Positions 46,120 to 55,751 are shown, numbered from the stretch's first letter. The stretch: 64,000 nucleotides of DNA from JAFEDN01 sp963712715 (GCA_963712715.1 CAVQJI010000040.1:86606-150605); one strand, 5' to 3'. Made by a program: numbers and translations. The notes: generated from the letters alone by a model not told the origin.

Positions 46120-46905
46120 ATGATCCATTATCCGGCAATCAATCCAGTGGCGCTGCGCCTCGGTTCTGTGAATATTTATTGGTACGGAATTATGTACCTG
46201 CTGAGTTTTGTTGCTGCCTGGTTTCTGGCCAGTTACCGAGTGAGCAAATCCTGGTCGCCATTGACAATGTCACAAGTCAGCGATTTAATTTTTTATTGCG
46301 CGGTGGGTGTGGTAGTGGGGGGTCGGTTAGGTTACGTTTTATTCTACGATTTACCTTATTTCTGGCATCACCCTTCGAATATCCTTGCGCTCTGGCAGGG
46401 GGGGATGTCATTCCATGGCGGATTTATCGGTGTGTTGCTGGCACTTTGCTGGTGCAGTCGTCAGTTTAAACGCTCATTTTGGGATTTAACGGACTTTGTA
46501 GCGCCTTTAGCGCCGTTAGGGTTAGCGGCAGGACGTCTGGGAAATTTTATTAATCAGGAATTATGGGGGCGCGTCACCACCGTGCCATGGGGGATGATTT
46601 TTCCGGTTGCCGGACCAGAACCGCGTCATCCTTCACAGCTTTATGAATTTTTTTTGGAAGGCATCTTGCTGTTTATCGTATTGTGGTGGTTTTCATCAAG
46701 GCCCAGACCGCGTTTTGCAGTCTCTGCGATGTTTTTGTTAGGTTATGGTGTGGCGCGCATTATCGGCGAGTGTTTCCGGCAACCTGACCCACAATATGGT
46801 TTTATTGCCTTCGGCTGGCTAACGATGGGGCAAATATTATCTTTGCCGATGGCGCTGGCGGGACTCATCTCGCTGGGAATTATCTACTTTGGCAGGAAAA
46901 ATTAA
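46120..46905 (+). CDS. lgt: Prolipoprotein diacylglyceryl transferase
   Basis: Lgt attaches diacylglycerol to the lipobox cysteine of prolipoproteins in the inner membrane. The 261-residue protein has seven membrane segments, the YWYGIMYLLSF start, GGRLGYVLFYD, the Lgt signature GRLGNFINQELWGR and HPSQLYEFFLEG, with the essential His and Arg residues. TAAGGGAG lies 9 nt before the ATG. It overlaps nothing, and thyA begins 1 bp after its stop. The lgt-thyA pair is a standard gammaproteobacterial order. Confidence 0.96.
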   Translation: MIHYPAINPVALRLGSVNIYWYGIMYLLSFVAAWFLASYRVSKSWSPLTMSQVSDLIFYCAVGVVVGGRLGYVLFYDLPYFWHHPSNILALWQGGMSFHGGFIGVLLALCWCSRQFKRSFWDLTDFVAPLAPLGLAAGRLGNFINQELWGRVTTVPWGMIFPVAGPEPRHPSQLYEFFLEGILLFIVLWWFSSRPRPRFAVSAMFLLGYGVARIIGECFRQPDPQYGFIAFGWLTMGQILSLPMALAGLISLGIIYFGRKN

Positions 46906-46906
46906 G

Positions 46907-47701
46907 GTGCAACAATATTTGGATTTTTTACAGCAAATTTTGAGGTACGGTGTTCGTAAAGAGGACCGTACCGGAACGGGAACTCTTAGTATATTTGGCT
47001 ATGACATGCGCTTTGATTTAGCCGCCGGATTCCCCTTAGTAACCACTAAAAAAATTCACAATAAAAGCTGGGTACACGAATTGTTATGGTTTTTAAGTGG
47101 ACAAACCAATATTCAATATCTACAACACAACGGTGTTACTATCTGGAATGAATGGGCGGACCCACAGGGAAATTTAGGGCCCGTGTATGGTAAGCAATGG
47201 CGACGTTGGCAATGTGCCGACGGTCGTGTGGTGGATCAAATGAAAGAACTCGTCGAACAGATCCGCTATAACCCGGATTCACGCCGACTGGTGATCAGCG
47301 CATGGAATGTTGGGGAAATAGATAAAATGGCATTACCGCCATGTCATTTATTATTTCAGTTTTACGTGTCGGATAAAAAATTATCCTGTAAGCTGACCCA
47401 ACGTTCCGCGGACGCTTTTTTAGGAGTCCCTTTTAATATTGCTTCCTACTCTTTACTCACGCACATGATTGCGCAGCAATGTGAATTGGCGGTGGGAGAA
47501 TTTATTTGGTCGGGTGGGGATTGCCATATTTATCTGAACCATCTCGACCAGGTGCGGGAGCAATTACAACGTTCTCCGGCGGCATTACCGACATTGCGCA
47601 TCAATCGAAAACCCGATTCATTATTTGACTATGAATTCAGCGATTTTGAATTTTTAAACTACCATCCCCACCCCGCGATCCGCGCCCCCATTGCAGTTTA
47701 G
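46907..47701 (+). CDS. thyA: Thymidylate synthase
   Basis: ThyA methylates dUMP with methylene-THF. The 264-residue protein (E. coli 264) has catalytic Cys146 in PPCH, DRTGTGTLSIFG, FPLVTTKKIHNKSW, WNEWADPQGNLGPVYGKQWR and the C-terminal PAIRAPIAV. I chose GTG 46907 (QQYLDFLQ) because it matches the family start and AGGAAAAATTAAG precedes it; a TTG at 46889 would overlap lgt. It uses the cofactor made by GlyA. Confidence 0.96.
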   Translation: MQQYLDFLQQILRYGVRKEDRTGTGTLSIFGYDMRFDLAAGFPLVTTKKIHNKSWVHELLWFLSGQTNIQYLQHNGVTIWNEWADPQGNLGPVYGKQWRRWQCADGRVVDQMKELVEQIRYNPDSRRLVISAWNVGEIDKMALPPCHLLFQFYVSDKKLSCKLTQRSADAFLGVPFNIASYSLLTHMIAQQCELAVGEFIWSGGDCHIYLNHLDQVREQLQRSPAALPTLRINRKPDSLFDYEFSDFEFLNYHPHPAIRAPIAV

Positions 47702-47786
47702 GTAACCGTTGTAAGTTTGACACCGACAGGTACGACCATCGGGTGCTTAAACACCAGATGGTCTACAATGAGCGATAAAAAATGAT

Positions 47787-48272
47787 CTAGCGTACGGGAT
47801 AAAGAGTAAGGTGTAATAAACAGGGGTTTTCAGATACAACAAAATTGAACTGTATATTTTCAATGACCGGAATGAAGTAACCACTGCCGCCCTCTTGTCC
47901 TTGTTGCTGAGAGTACAACGTAACAAAATATTTCTCACCATAATCCGGGAATTTTCGCTGAATGACGGAAGCATTTGAAAGATCGATTTGTTTGCTAAAG
48001 CGCTTTGGAAGCATCCCTTGCAACTCTAATCTGCCATCAAAATGCACACTACTTTCATGCTGAGATTTGGATGGTGAAGAATAGACCGGATTAGTAATGG
48101 TTAATACAGCTTTTCCAGCATACCTGGTGTAGCAGGTCTGTGACTCAGAAAGATAAGTGCCTTTCCAGACGCCAGCCTGAAAATGTTCAGGATCTAACGG
48201 AACTGCGGAAGCAAGCATAGGAACAGCACAAACATTAATCATCATGACGAAAGGAATAATTTTATTCATCAT
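47787..48272 (-). CDS. Secreted protein of unknown function
   Basis: The 161-residue protein starts with a signal peptide (MMNKIIPFVMMINVCAVPML then ASAVP, with cleavage after ASA). The mature part of about 138 residues is predicted beta-rich, with two Cys residues (TCYTRY and NPCLLH) that could form a disulfide. GGAG stands 8-12 nt before the tandem ATG codons, so either may be used. I do not recognise the family. It is convergent with thyA. Confidence 0.65.
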   Translation of the reverse strand: MMNKIIPFVMMINVCAVPMLASAVPLDPEHFQAGVWKGTYLSESQTCYTRYAGKAVLTITNPVYSSPSKSQHESSVHFDGRLELQGMLPKRFSKQIDLSNASVIQRKFPDYGEKYFVTLYSQQQGQEGGSGYFIPVIENIQFNFVVSENPCLLHLTLYPVR

Positions 48273-48364
48273 TTTTTAATCTCCTATTAATTGATAACCT
48301 GAAGAATTCTTCAATAGGGACAAATCCTATTTTATTTTCTAATAGTTGTCAAATATGCAAAGCA

Positions 48365-48505
48365 ATTCCCGCTGGGTACAGCGGCAATTGCTTTGGCTTA
48401 AAACCTGTATTCGGGGTCGATGCCCGGAATGAAGAGGGAGTGCTGCGCGCTGCTCCCCCTTGCGAACCCCCATCGCGCAGAGAATTTTCTACGAAAATTA
48501 TTTTT
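48365..48505. repeat. Family C hairpin repeat, copy 4
   Basis: An AATTCCCGCTGGGTACAGCG unit is followed by GGGTCGATGCCCG, the palindrome GAGGGAGTGCTGCGCGCTGC continuing TCCCCCTT, then TGCGAACCCCCATCGCG and ATTTTCTACGAAAATTATTT. The palindrome's inner bases differ from copies 1-3 but remain self-complementary. It lies between the ALDH gene and the secreted-protein gene. Confidence 0.8.
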
Positions 48506-48544
48506 CTTTATGAAAAATTAACCATATATTTCATATATTTAAAT

Positions 48545-49936
48545 TTATTTTATTCCCAGCGGGAATTGCTGAAATATGCAAATTGTTTTGATATTGGTGA
48601 ACTCGCGGATTCCGGCCTCGCCCAGTTCCCGGCCAAAACCGGAGTGGTTGACGCCCCCAAATGGCAGTCGGGGATCCGAGGAAACCAGATCGTTAACGAA
48701 ACAACTGCCGGCGTTGATTTGATTAGCAGCGATAGCTTCACCACGGGCGATATCGCGAGTAAAAATCGCGGCCGATAAACCGTACTCGCTGTCGTTGGCG
48801 ATACGGATAGCGTCGGCTTCGTCGTATGCAGTAATGAGAGCTATCACCGGACCGAAAATCTCTTCTCGCATCGCCGGCATCTCTGAGGTAATATCTTTCA
48901 ACACCGTGGGTGGATAATAAAAACCAGGCCCCTCGGGGATTTTTCCGCCTGTCACTAAAGTTGCACCTTGACTGACGCAGTTTTCAACCTGTCTATGCAC
49001 AGTGTCGCGTAAATCCGCCCTGGCTAAAGGACCCAGGTTATTTTCAGGCTGGGTAGGATCACCCAAACGATAATTTTTCAATTGATCTAATATCCGTTTT
49101 TCAAATTCTTCCCGCACCGCATCCACGACGATAATTCGTTTGGCGGCAATACAGACCTGTCCTGAATTGTTGAGTCTGGAGGCGACGCAGGTTTGCGCAG
49201 TTTTTTCCAGATCAGCATCGTGTAACACAAGGTAGGGATCACTACCCCCCAACTCCAGCACCACTTTTTTCAGGGATGCCCCTGCCGTGCCGCCAATAAT
49301 GCTGCCGGTGCGAGGGCTGCCGGTTAAAGTAACACCCTTTACGTGCGAATGCCGGATAACCTGCGTCGCGATGTCATGATCAATAATTAAGGTTCGAAAT
49401 AAATTCTCGGGAAATCCTGCTTCCCGGAACAATTTTTCAATGACCAGCCCCGTGCCGGTGCAAATAGGTGCGTGACGTAATAAGGTCGCATTGCCTGTCA
49501 TAAGATTCGGAGCCGCAAAGCGGAATACCTGCCAAAACGGGTAATTCCAGGGCATGATAGCAAAAATAATTCCCAGTGGACGGTAGACCACGTAGCTTTG
49601 CTTTTTTCCGGTAGGGACCGTCTGCGGCGCCAGCAGCTTTTCAGCATTTTCCGCGAAATATTCGCAAGCCCATGCGCATTTTTCAATTTCAGAGATGCTG
49701 GAACGCAGCGGCTTACCCATCTCCTGGGTGATGAGCTGCGCATACTCCTGTTTGTTTTTTTCCAGTAAAGCGCCGGCCTGCTTAAGTTTTTGGCTGCGTT
49801 CGGTAAAAGAAGTATTTCGCCATTCCAGGAACGCAATATGAGTCGACTCAATAATTGCCTCCACTTCGCGTGAATTCATTTCCTGATAAGATTGAATCAC
49901 CTGACCTGTTGCTGGATTAATGGTTTCAATAGTCAT
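48545..49936 (-). CDS. Aldehyde dehydrogenase, succinate-semialdehyde dehydrogenase-like
   Basis: The 463-residue NAD(P)-dependent enzyme oxidises an aldehyde to the acid. Catalytic Glu is in LELGGSDP and catalytic Cys in NNSGQVCIAAKR. The N-terminus IETINPATGQVIQSY and the MPWNYPFWQ block place it near the Sad/GabD group, so succinate semialdehyde is a likely substrate. Its ATG overlaps the stop of the upstream Rpn-type nuclease gene by 4 bp (ATGA), an unexpected pairing. Cytoplasmic. Confidence 0.9.
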   Translation of the reverse strand: MTIETINPATGQVIQSYQEMNSREVEAIIESTHIAFLEWRNTSFTERSQKLKQAGALLEKNKQEYAQLITQEMGKPLRSSISEIEKCAWACEYFAENAEKLLAPQTVPTGKKQSYVVYRPLGIIFAIMPWNYPFWQVFRFAAPNLMTGNATLLRHAPICTGTGLVIEKLFREAGFPENLFRTLIIDHDIATQVIRHSHVKGVTLTGSPRTGSIIGGTAGASLKKVVLELGGSDPYLVLHDADLEKTAQTCVASRLNNSGQVCIAAKRIIVVDAVREEFEKRILDQLKNYRLGDPTQPENNLGPLARADLRDTVHRQVENCVSQGATLVTGGKIPEGPGFYYPPTVLKDITSEMPAMREEIFGPVIALITAYDEADAIRIANDSEYGLSAAIFTRDIARGEAIAANQINAGSCFVNDLVSSDPRLPFGGVNHSGFGRELGEAGIREFTNIKTICIFQQFPLGIK

Positions 49937-50859
49937 AATTTTTTAATTTCATCCAGTGATAAACCAGTATGCCCGACGATGTCAGCATCCGTCATCCCGG
50001 CCTTTTTTAGGGAGCGGGCTATTTGCAATTGCTTTTCTTTCTGTCCCTCAGCATGACCCTCAGCATGCCCCTCAGCACGTGCTTCTGATTTTGAAATATC
50101 AAGCATGTGGCTGAAACTGGCGTCATCATGCAGACTTTCCCGATAAGACTCATACTCGCGGCGTTCTTTTTCACTGAGCCGCAGTATATCCAGTTTTTGA
50201 GCAGCGCTTTGCAAGCCTTGCGCTGCAAAATTTTTCTCGATTATTCCGTGCTTAAGAAAATAAATCCATTCATCCACCTTATCTTTCACTTTTTCTTTAA
50301 ATTGCGTGACTTTAATAATGTAATATTCCGGGAAAATCATTTCAGGAGTTTCCAGATGTAAGTTACTGATTTGACAATAAGCCTTTTTTTCCTGGGGATT
50401 TAAACTGAGACTGTCGCCAAAATGTAAACCTTTAAAGGTAGTGGTCCCTCTGTACAGATAATCCTGGCCATCTCCCAGATTAAAGAACACGATACTGACG
50501 GAAATTATTTTGCTGATTTTGTAATAACTATCACCCTCTGACAAACGTTCACAGACGACTTTAGAAGTGCCATATAAAATACGGCTGAGATAATCCCATT
50601 GTCTCGAGCACTGTACTTCGATAATAATGTGCTGATCTTTTTCTGTCTTTACCAATAAATCGACGCGATTGAACTTATCTGAAATATGATTCTTATTGCT
50701 TTCGGATTCAAGAATTTGCTCAATGTAAATGGAAGTTTTCAATAATTCCGATAAAAATCCCTCTAAAATGTCAAAATTAGCTTTATTACGCAACAGGTAT
50801 TTGATCGCCCAATCAAAACGGACTAATCTGGTCATGGTCAACTCCAATATTTCACTCAT
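49933..50859 (-). CDS. Rpn/PD-(D/E)XK nuclease-family transposase-like protein
   Basis: The 308-residue protein belongs to the Rpn (YhgA-like, PDDEXK_2) family, recombination-promoting nucleases often present in many diverged copies. It has the N-terminal FDWAIKYLLRNKANFDILEG, the catalytic D-x-E-x-Q core in FNRVDLLVKTEKDQHIIIEV followed by QCSRQWDYL, and DEWIYFLKHG. The C-terminus has a short tandem of AEGHAEG units, also typical. It is probably chromosomal rather than part of an active IS, since no terminal repeats surround it. Confidence 0.9.
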   Translation of the reverse strand: MSEILELTMTRLVRFDWAIKYLLRNKANFDILEGFLSELLKTSIYIEQILESESNKNHISDKFNRVDLLVKTEKDQHIIIEVQCSRQWDYLSRILYGTSKVVCERLSEGDSYYKISKIISVSIVFFNLGDGQDYLYRGTTTFKGLHFGDSLSLNPQEKKAYCQISNLHLETPEMIFPEYYIIKVTQFKEKVKDKVDEWIYFLKHGIIEKNFAAQGLQSAAQKLDILRLSEKERREYESYRESLHDDASFSHMLDISKSEARAEGHAEGHAEGQKEKQLQIARSLKKAGMTDADIVGHTGLSLDEIKKL

Positions 50860-50942
50860 ATTGCTATATTGCCTGAACTGAAGTGAATTGACAATACATA
50901 AAAAGCTAGGAATTCTCGGCTTCGCCGAGAATTCCTTTCTGG

Positions 50943-51050
50943 TTTATATCCTGCGCTCGGCAGAGCCGATGCTCGGAATGAAGGGGGAGACGCTCCGCTC
51001 TCTCCCCCTTGCGATCCCCCATCGGGCAAAGATTTTCTACGAAAATTATC
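50943..51050. repeat. Family C hairpin repeat, copy 5
   Basis: GCTCGGCAGAGCCGATGC and GGGGGAGACGCTCCGCTCTC followed by TCCCCC are two hairpins, then TTGCGATCCCCCATCGGGC and ATTTTCTACGAAAATTATC. The apex bases are changed from TCGCGA to CGCTCCGC. The 50860-51148 gap contains only this repeat. Confidence 0.82.
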
Positions 51051-51148
51051 TTTAATAAAGGCAGGTTTATTTTTATTATTTAACCAGTTAAAATTCACCG
51101 GGAATTGCTGATAAAAAGCTGATCTTAACGGAGGCTTGTGCAGTCTGA

Positions 51149-52111
51149 TCAAACTGTTTCGTTTTTATTTTCAATTATTTTATCGATAATGAATAAAGGG
51201 CGTCGTTTGACCTCATCATAAATTCTGCCGATGTATTCACCGACCAGTCCCAGACAAAGTAACTGGATCCCTGAAAAAAAGGTAATGCATAATACCGTGG
51301 TTGGAAGACCGGGGGTTAAATTCATACCCAACAGTTTTTGGAGAACGTAAAAAAAGCCCAATAGGAAGCTTAAAACAGCCATAATGCCTCCCATCACCGA
51401 CATCATTTGCAGAGGACGGCTGCTGAAACTGATTAACCCGTTAAGGCCGATTTTGAGTGAGCCCAGTAAACGGTTATAATTTCCTTTACCATTGAGGCGG
51501 GGATCACGATCGTACTCCACAAAAGCCTGTTTGAAACCGACGTAGGCAACCAGTCCTCTCAGAAATCCGTGAGATTCATTCAGTTTGCGCAATTCTTCGA
51601 TGACCCGGCGGGTAATGATGCGAAAATCTCCCGTGTTCCTGGGAATTTGCACATCGCTACATCGGGCGATAATGTGATAACCCAGCCAGGTAATCAGTCT
51701 TTTAATCAATGTCTCGCCCTTGCGCGAACGCCTTTTGGCGAAAACAACTTCTACTTCGTCCCGCAGTTTTTGATACATTTCAGGGATAAGCTCGGGAGGG
51801 TCTTGCAAATCAACGTCAATGACCACGCAATTTTCACCTTCACAGGTCAGAATACCGGCCATAGTGGCGGCTGGTTGGCCGAAACGGCGGGAAAACACCA
51901 TAAGCCGTATCCGTGGATTTCTTTGGATTTCCATTTGGATAACTTCCTGGGTTTTATCCGGGGAAGGGTCAAGGCAAAAAAGTATTTCATAATTGATACC
52001 CATCTCCTCCAGAACCTTTTCCATGCGGCTCAGGAAGGGGCGTATATTAGCCTCCTCCTTAAAGACGGGAACTATAACAGAAAGTTGTTTAGTGAGTACG
52101 CCCGGTTTCAA
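51149..52111 (-). CDS. Membrane-anchored family 2 glycosyltransferase (GtrB/DPM1-like)
   Basis: The 320-residue protein has a GT-A domain (LSVIVPVFKEEANIRPFLSR, the DVDLQDPPELIPEM motif for metal and nucleotide, and the NTGDFRIITRRVIEEL acceptor loop) and two C-terminal membrane helices (about 240-265 and 275-300). Such enzymes move a sugar from a nucleotide donor to undecaprenyl phosphate. It is the last gene of the heptose operon, 17 bp after the transaldolase, and may use one of the operon's products. Confidence 0.88.
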   Translation of the reverse strand: MKPGVLTKQLSVIVPVFKEEANIRPFLSRMEKVLEEMGINYEILFCLDPSPDKTQEVIQMEIQRNPRIRLMVFSRRFGQPAATMAGILTCEGENCVVIDVDLQDPPELIPEMYQKLRDEVEVVFAKRRSRKGETLIKRLITWLGYHIIARCSDVQIPRNTGDFRIITRRVIEELRKLNESHGFLRGLVAYVGFKQAFVEYDRDPRLNGKGNYNRLLGSLKIGLNGLISFSSRPLQMMSVMGGIMAVLSFLLGFFYVLQKLLGMNLTPGLPTTVLCITFFSGIQLLCLGLVGEYIGRIYDEVKRRPLFIIDKIIENKNETV

Positions 52112-52128
52112 CCCTTATGCTCCTGTTT

Positions 52129-52869
52129 TTAAGTGTGGATCAACTGCGATGTTTCGATATGAAATCCCGCTTTGACAGCATCTTCATAAAACATTTTAAC
52201 CGTTTCCAGTGAATATTCTTCCAGATTTTTATTGATTAAGGCTAATTTTTTTAGGACATCGTTGGTGACGGTGATAATATGACAGCCTATCGAGTCAGCC
52301 TGGAAAATATTCAGTAATTCCCTTGGACTTGCCCATATCAATTCCTGCTGGGGATGGGAGCGCATGATTTGCAAAGCTTCTATCATGATCGGCACGGGAT
52401 CGCGACCGGTATCGGCAATCCGGCCAGCAAACACTGAAATACACGACGAAGGCCCGTCCGCTAACGCTGCGCTGACTTTATGGACCTGATCCAAAGTCAT
52501 TAACGCCGTCACGTTCTGTTTAACGCCTCGCGATGCTAACCGCTGGATGAGCGAATAAGCCGGTGTCGCCTGGGTATTAGTGACAGGAATTTTTACATAA
52601 ACATTTTTTCCCCAACTGGCGATTTCCAGCGCCTGCTCATACATTTCATTAAAATCATCGGAGAAAACTTCAAAAGAAATCGGCCGGTCAGTGACGGTTT
52701 TTAAAATATCCAAAGCAAATGCTTTGTAATCCGTTATTCCTGCTTTGCGCATAAGGGTGGGATTAGTGGTAAAACCGGCGATATAATTTTGGCTATACAT
52801 TTCGAGAATGCCATTTTTATCCGCACCATCAGCGAAGATTTTAACGTTTAAATTTTTGATTGATAACAT
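52129..52869 (-). CDS. Transaldolase family protein
   Basis: The 246-residue protein is a small (FSA/TalC-type) transaldolase. The Schiff-base lysine is in KNVYVKIPVTN, and IFADGADKNGI, GFTTNPTLMRKAG and SVFAGRIADTGRDP match the family. A transaldolase in a heptose operon could make sedoheptulose 7-phosphate, the substrate of GmhA; that link is inferred from position. It overlaps gmhB by 22 bp. F6P aldolase activity is an alternative. Confidence 0.88.
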   Translation of the reverse strand: MLSIKNLNVKIFADGADKNGILEMYSQNYIAGFTTNPTLMRKAGITDYKAFALDILKTVTDRPISFEVFSDDFNEMYEQALEIASWGKNVYVKIPVTNTQATPAYSLIQRLASRGVKQNVTALMTLDQVHKVSAALADGPSSCISVFAGRIADTGRDPVPIMIEALQIMRSHPQQELIWASPRELLNIFQADSIGCHIITVTNDVLKKLALINKNLEEYSLETVKMFYEDAVKAGFHIETSQLIHT

Positions 52870-53399
52870 CGTTTCTTTTCTCCAAATATCTCCATGCTCT
52901 CAGAGAAACTGTTTACCCTGAAAGTGGGTGGGTGGACAGGGGTCCGCTCATGATAGCCGGCGTCAATCCAGATAGTCCGGCATCCGGCGGCCTGGCCTGC
53001 TTCAATATCCCGCCAGCGGTCGCCTATCATATAACTATCCGCCAACGGGATCTGCCATTTTTTGGCGGCTTCTAATATTAATCCCGGTAAAGGTTTTCGG
53101 CAATGGCACCCGTCCTTATTATCGTGATAACAGACGCGGATTTCATCGAGGGGAAGGGTTTTCAATAAAAAATCATGAATGGCTTCTACCTGTTGGCGGG
53201 AGGTTTGTCCTCTGGCGACATCGGGCTGGTTGGTAATTCCAATGAGTAAGTAACCGAGCTGTTTTAATCGATTAAGCGCGGGTTTCACGTTACTTTCAAC
53301 CACTAATTCGTCGAGAGAGCGGGGAGGGTAAGGTTTACCCTCGCGTATAACCGCCTGATTGATGACCCCGTCGCGATCAAGAAATATGGCTGGTTTCAA
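52848..53399 (-). CDS. gmhB: D,D-heptose 1,7-bisphosphate phosphatase
   Basis: The 183-residue HAD phosphatase removes the 7-phosphate from D-glycero-D-manno-heptose 1,7-bisphosphate. The nucleophile motif FLDRDGVIN, motif II GITNQPDVARG, the zinc site CHCRKP with its upstream Cys/His (VCYHDNKDGCHC) and motif III GDRWRDIEAG are present. It overlaps gmhA by 23 bp and the transaldolase by 22 bp. Confidence 0.93.
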   Translation of the reverse strand: MKPAIFLDRDGVINQAVIREGKPYPPRSLDELVVESNVKPALNRLKQLGYLLIGITNQPDVARGQTSRQQVEAIHDFLLKTLPLDEIRVCYHDNKDGCHCRKPLPGLILEAAKKWQIPLADSYMIGDRWRDIEAGQAAGCRTIWIDAGYHERTPVHPPTFRVNSFSESMEIFGEKKRCYQSKI

Positions 53400-53991
53400 C
53401 GATAGACTCCCATTTTGTCTGCATATCTTTGAGTAACGGATGTGAAACCAGTAAATGCCAGATAACCCCCTGAAAAGCCTCGGCGTGTGGGGTGATGGTA
53501 TCCGGATTAACCACGGGTATTAATACACAAACATCCGCCGCCTCTGCCGTGTAACCTCCATCGCGGGAAACTATGCCGAGAATTTTTGTGCCTTTGGTTT
53601 TCGCGTACTGTAATGCGACAACCAGATTGAGGCTAACGTTTTTCTCCAAACTGCCGCCGCCGACTGACAGGATTAACAAAGCGTCATTGGCCGATAAGCG
53701 GCTCACTTTTAACCATTCAGAAAATATTGTTGACCAGCCCTCGTCATTGGTTCTGGCGGTTAACTCGGAGACGTTATCGGTGGGAGCATACGCTTCAATG
53801 CCGACGATTTTACGAAAATCATTGACGGCGTGTGAAGCATTGGCTGCGCTGCCCCCAACCCCCAAAATAAACAAACGACCCTGTCTTTTGCGAAGATCCA
53901 CTAATAAATCAACCGCGCGATCAATGGCGTTAATATCCAGCATATCAATGATTTTTTGAGCGTCGCTCAAAAAGTGTCGCGTAAAACTCAT
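53377..53991 (-). CDS. gmhA: Phosphoheptose isomerase (SIS domain)
   Basis: The 204-residue SIS protein converts sedoheptulose 7-phosphate to D-glycero-D-manno-heptose 7-phosphate. Sugar-phosphate-binding GVGGSAANASHAVNDFRKI, SVGGGSLEKN and the HAEAFQGVIWHLLVSHP helix match GmhA homologues from GDP-heptose clusters. It overlaps hddC by 4 bp. The role is supported by hddA, hddC and gmhB being in the same operon. Confidence 0.9.
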   Translation of the reverse strand: MSFTRHFLSDAQKIIDMLDINAIDRAVDLLVDLRKRQGRLFILGVGGSAANASHAVNDFRKIVGIEAYAPTDNVSELTARTNDEGWSTIFSEWLKVSRLSANDALLILSVGGGSLEKNVSLNLVVALQYAKTKGTKILGIVSRDGGYTAEAADVCVLIPVVNPDTITPHAEAFQGVIWHLLVSHPLLKDMQTKWESIVETSHIS

Positions 53992-54699
53992 GGCGCCTCC
54001 TGATTTACAAAAAAAGAATTCAATTCATCGATTCCGGAAAATGATCCCACTTCATAAAATCGTTGATGTACTTCGTGGCCTGCTAATAATTGTTGCTGGA
54101 CCAAATTTTCGTACAACTGACTTAAATCATAAGCCTGATTATCCGGAATAGAATCAAAGACCCGATGGTTCAATATTCCCAGACCATAATCGATATAATG
54201 CATGTCAGGGGTGGGTTTATGTTTGTTGTAAGCAATTATTTCCCCACCCCTGAATTCGACATTGCTTTTATCCCATTGGTTACTATTTTTATAGACCGTC
54301 ATGAGTGCGGGTTTGCCGCTTTTTTCATAAAAAGACTGAACATTCTGGATAATCACAAAGCAGGTAGGAATCCCCATACATGACCAGAAAATTTTGGCTT
54401 AAGGCGGGAAGAGCCCGTTTAAGCGCGCCTGCGGTTCCCAATAATTCAGGTCCATCGAAACTATATTCAATGCTTAAGCCAAAATCAGCGCCGTTTCCGA
54501 CAGTTTCCTGAATCATTTCACCCAGATATCCCACACATAAAACAACTTTGGCGATTTTCCATGATCGTAATAACTCTAATTGATAAAAAATAAAAGGACG
54601 CTGGTTAATTAATAATAAGGATTTTGGGACCTGCTCTGTCATGGGCCGTAAGCGGGTGGCCAATCCACCCGCGAGGATAGCAGCGGTATAGTTTTTCAT
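53988..54699 (-). pseudogene. hddC: D-glycero-alpha-D-manno-heptose 1-phosphate guanylyltransferase, frameshifted
   Basis: The two frames together give about 236 residues of a nucleotidyltransferase. The first frame has AAILAGGLATRLRPMTEQVP followed by KSLLLINQRPF and MYGDSYLLCDY; the second has NVQSFYEKSGKPALMTVYKN and HYIDYGLGILN. An extra C near 54346 (GATTATCCAGAAT where GATTATCAGAAT fits) breaks the frame in the middle. GDP rather than another nucleotide is inferred from the hddA/gmhA/gmhB context. If truly broken, the operon cannot activate its heptose. Confidence 0.85.
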
Positions 54700-55679
54700 G
54701 ACTGTGTGATCACCTGTGCGCCGAGAAAGTCGAATTTAAAACGCACTTCAACGAGACCCGCGCTGCGCAACGCGTGACGCAGCCTGGTTTTCTCTTCGCT
54801 GTAAAACATAAGAAAACCGCCGCCGCCCGCGCCAATCATTTTGCCCCCCAATGCGCCATTTTTTAAGGCGAGATCGTACCATTCGTCAATCCTGGAATTG
54901 CTCATATTTTTGGAACGCTGCTTTTTGTAGTTCCAGTGCTCATTCATTAATTCCGAGAATAAATGTAAATCACCTTTTTCTAAAGCCTGCAAACTTTTTA
55001 AACCGAGTTCTTTTATGAAATGTAGATTTGCAGTCATATCGCTGTCACGCTGTTTGCTCTTAACATCCTGTTCTTTGAGAATACTCGATGCTGAACGCGC
55101 ATAACCGGTAAAAAATAATAATAAATTATCTTCCAGATTGTATAGGGTTTCTGTGTCTATCGCTAACGGCCAGGCCAGAACGCGATGGTCGGGTAAAAAT
55201 TTAAAACAGGTGATGCCACCATAAGCGGCGATATATTGGTCCTGCTTGCCAATGGGTTCATTCAATAAGTTTAGCTCGATGTGACAGGCCTGCTCTGCCA
55301 ATTCCTGTGGATGCACTAAATTTTTTTTAAGAGTATGCAGAGCTTTTAATAGCGCGGTGGTGAAACTACCGGATGATCCCAGCCCCGTTCCCGCGGGAAT
55401 ATCCGCCATGCTGGTGATTTCCAGATTGGGAATTTTGATTTCCGCAAAACGTAACGCTTCCCTGATGATAGGATGCTGGATATCATTGATTTCTTTTACC
55501 CGTTCGAGCTTGGAATATTTAATAATAAATTCGTCCATAAAAGTTTGATGTAAATTAATATAGACATATTTATCAATGGCGGCGGCGATTAAGAAACCAG
55601 TGTGTTCTTCGTAATAAGAAGGTAAATCAGTACCTCCACCGCCCAAAGAAATACGCAAGGGACTTCTGGTTACAATCAT
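54696..55679 (-). CDS. hddA: D-glycero-alpha-D-manno-heptose 7-phosphate kinase
   Basis: The 327-residue GHMP kinase phosphorylates the anomeric carbon of heptose 7-phosphate. Motif 1 is SPLRISLGGGGTDLPSYY, motif 2 PAGTGLGSSGSFTTALLKAL and motif 3 GALGGKMIGAGGGGFLMF, all close to HddA. It overlaps hddC by 4 bp. L-fucose kinase-like enzymes share this pattern, but the neighbours favour heptose. Confidence 0.9.
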   Translation of the reverse strand: MIVTRSPLRISLGGGGTDLPSYYEEHTGFLIAAAIDKYVYINLHQTFMDEFIIKYSKLERVKEINDIQHPIIREALRFAEIKIPNLEITSMADIPAGTGLGSSGSFTTALLKALHTLKKNLVHPQELAEQACHIELNLLNEPIGKQDQYIAAYGGITCFKFLPDHRVLAWPLAIDTETLYNLEDNLLLFFTGYARSASSILKEQDVKSKQRDSDMTANLHFIKELGLKSLQALEKGDLHLFSELMNEHWNYKKQRSKNMSNSRIDEWYDLALKNGALGGKMIGAGGGGFLMFYSEEKTRLRHALRSAGLVEVRFKFDFLGAQVITQS

Positions 55680-55751
55680 AGTCTGGACTCCGCGTAAAGA
55701 GAGTTCCCTTGAACGGGCAGGGCCACCTCATGAAAACCATGTAACGTCCAC

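Noticed and set aside
50856..51152. Open frame of 98 residues upstream of the Rpn-type gene
   Set aside because: It consists of the family C repeat translated by chance and has no ribosome site.
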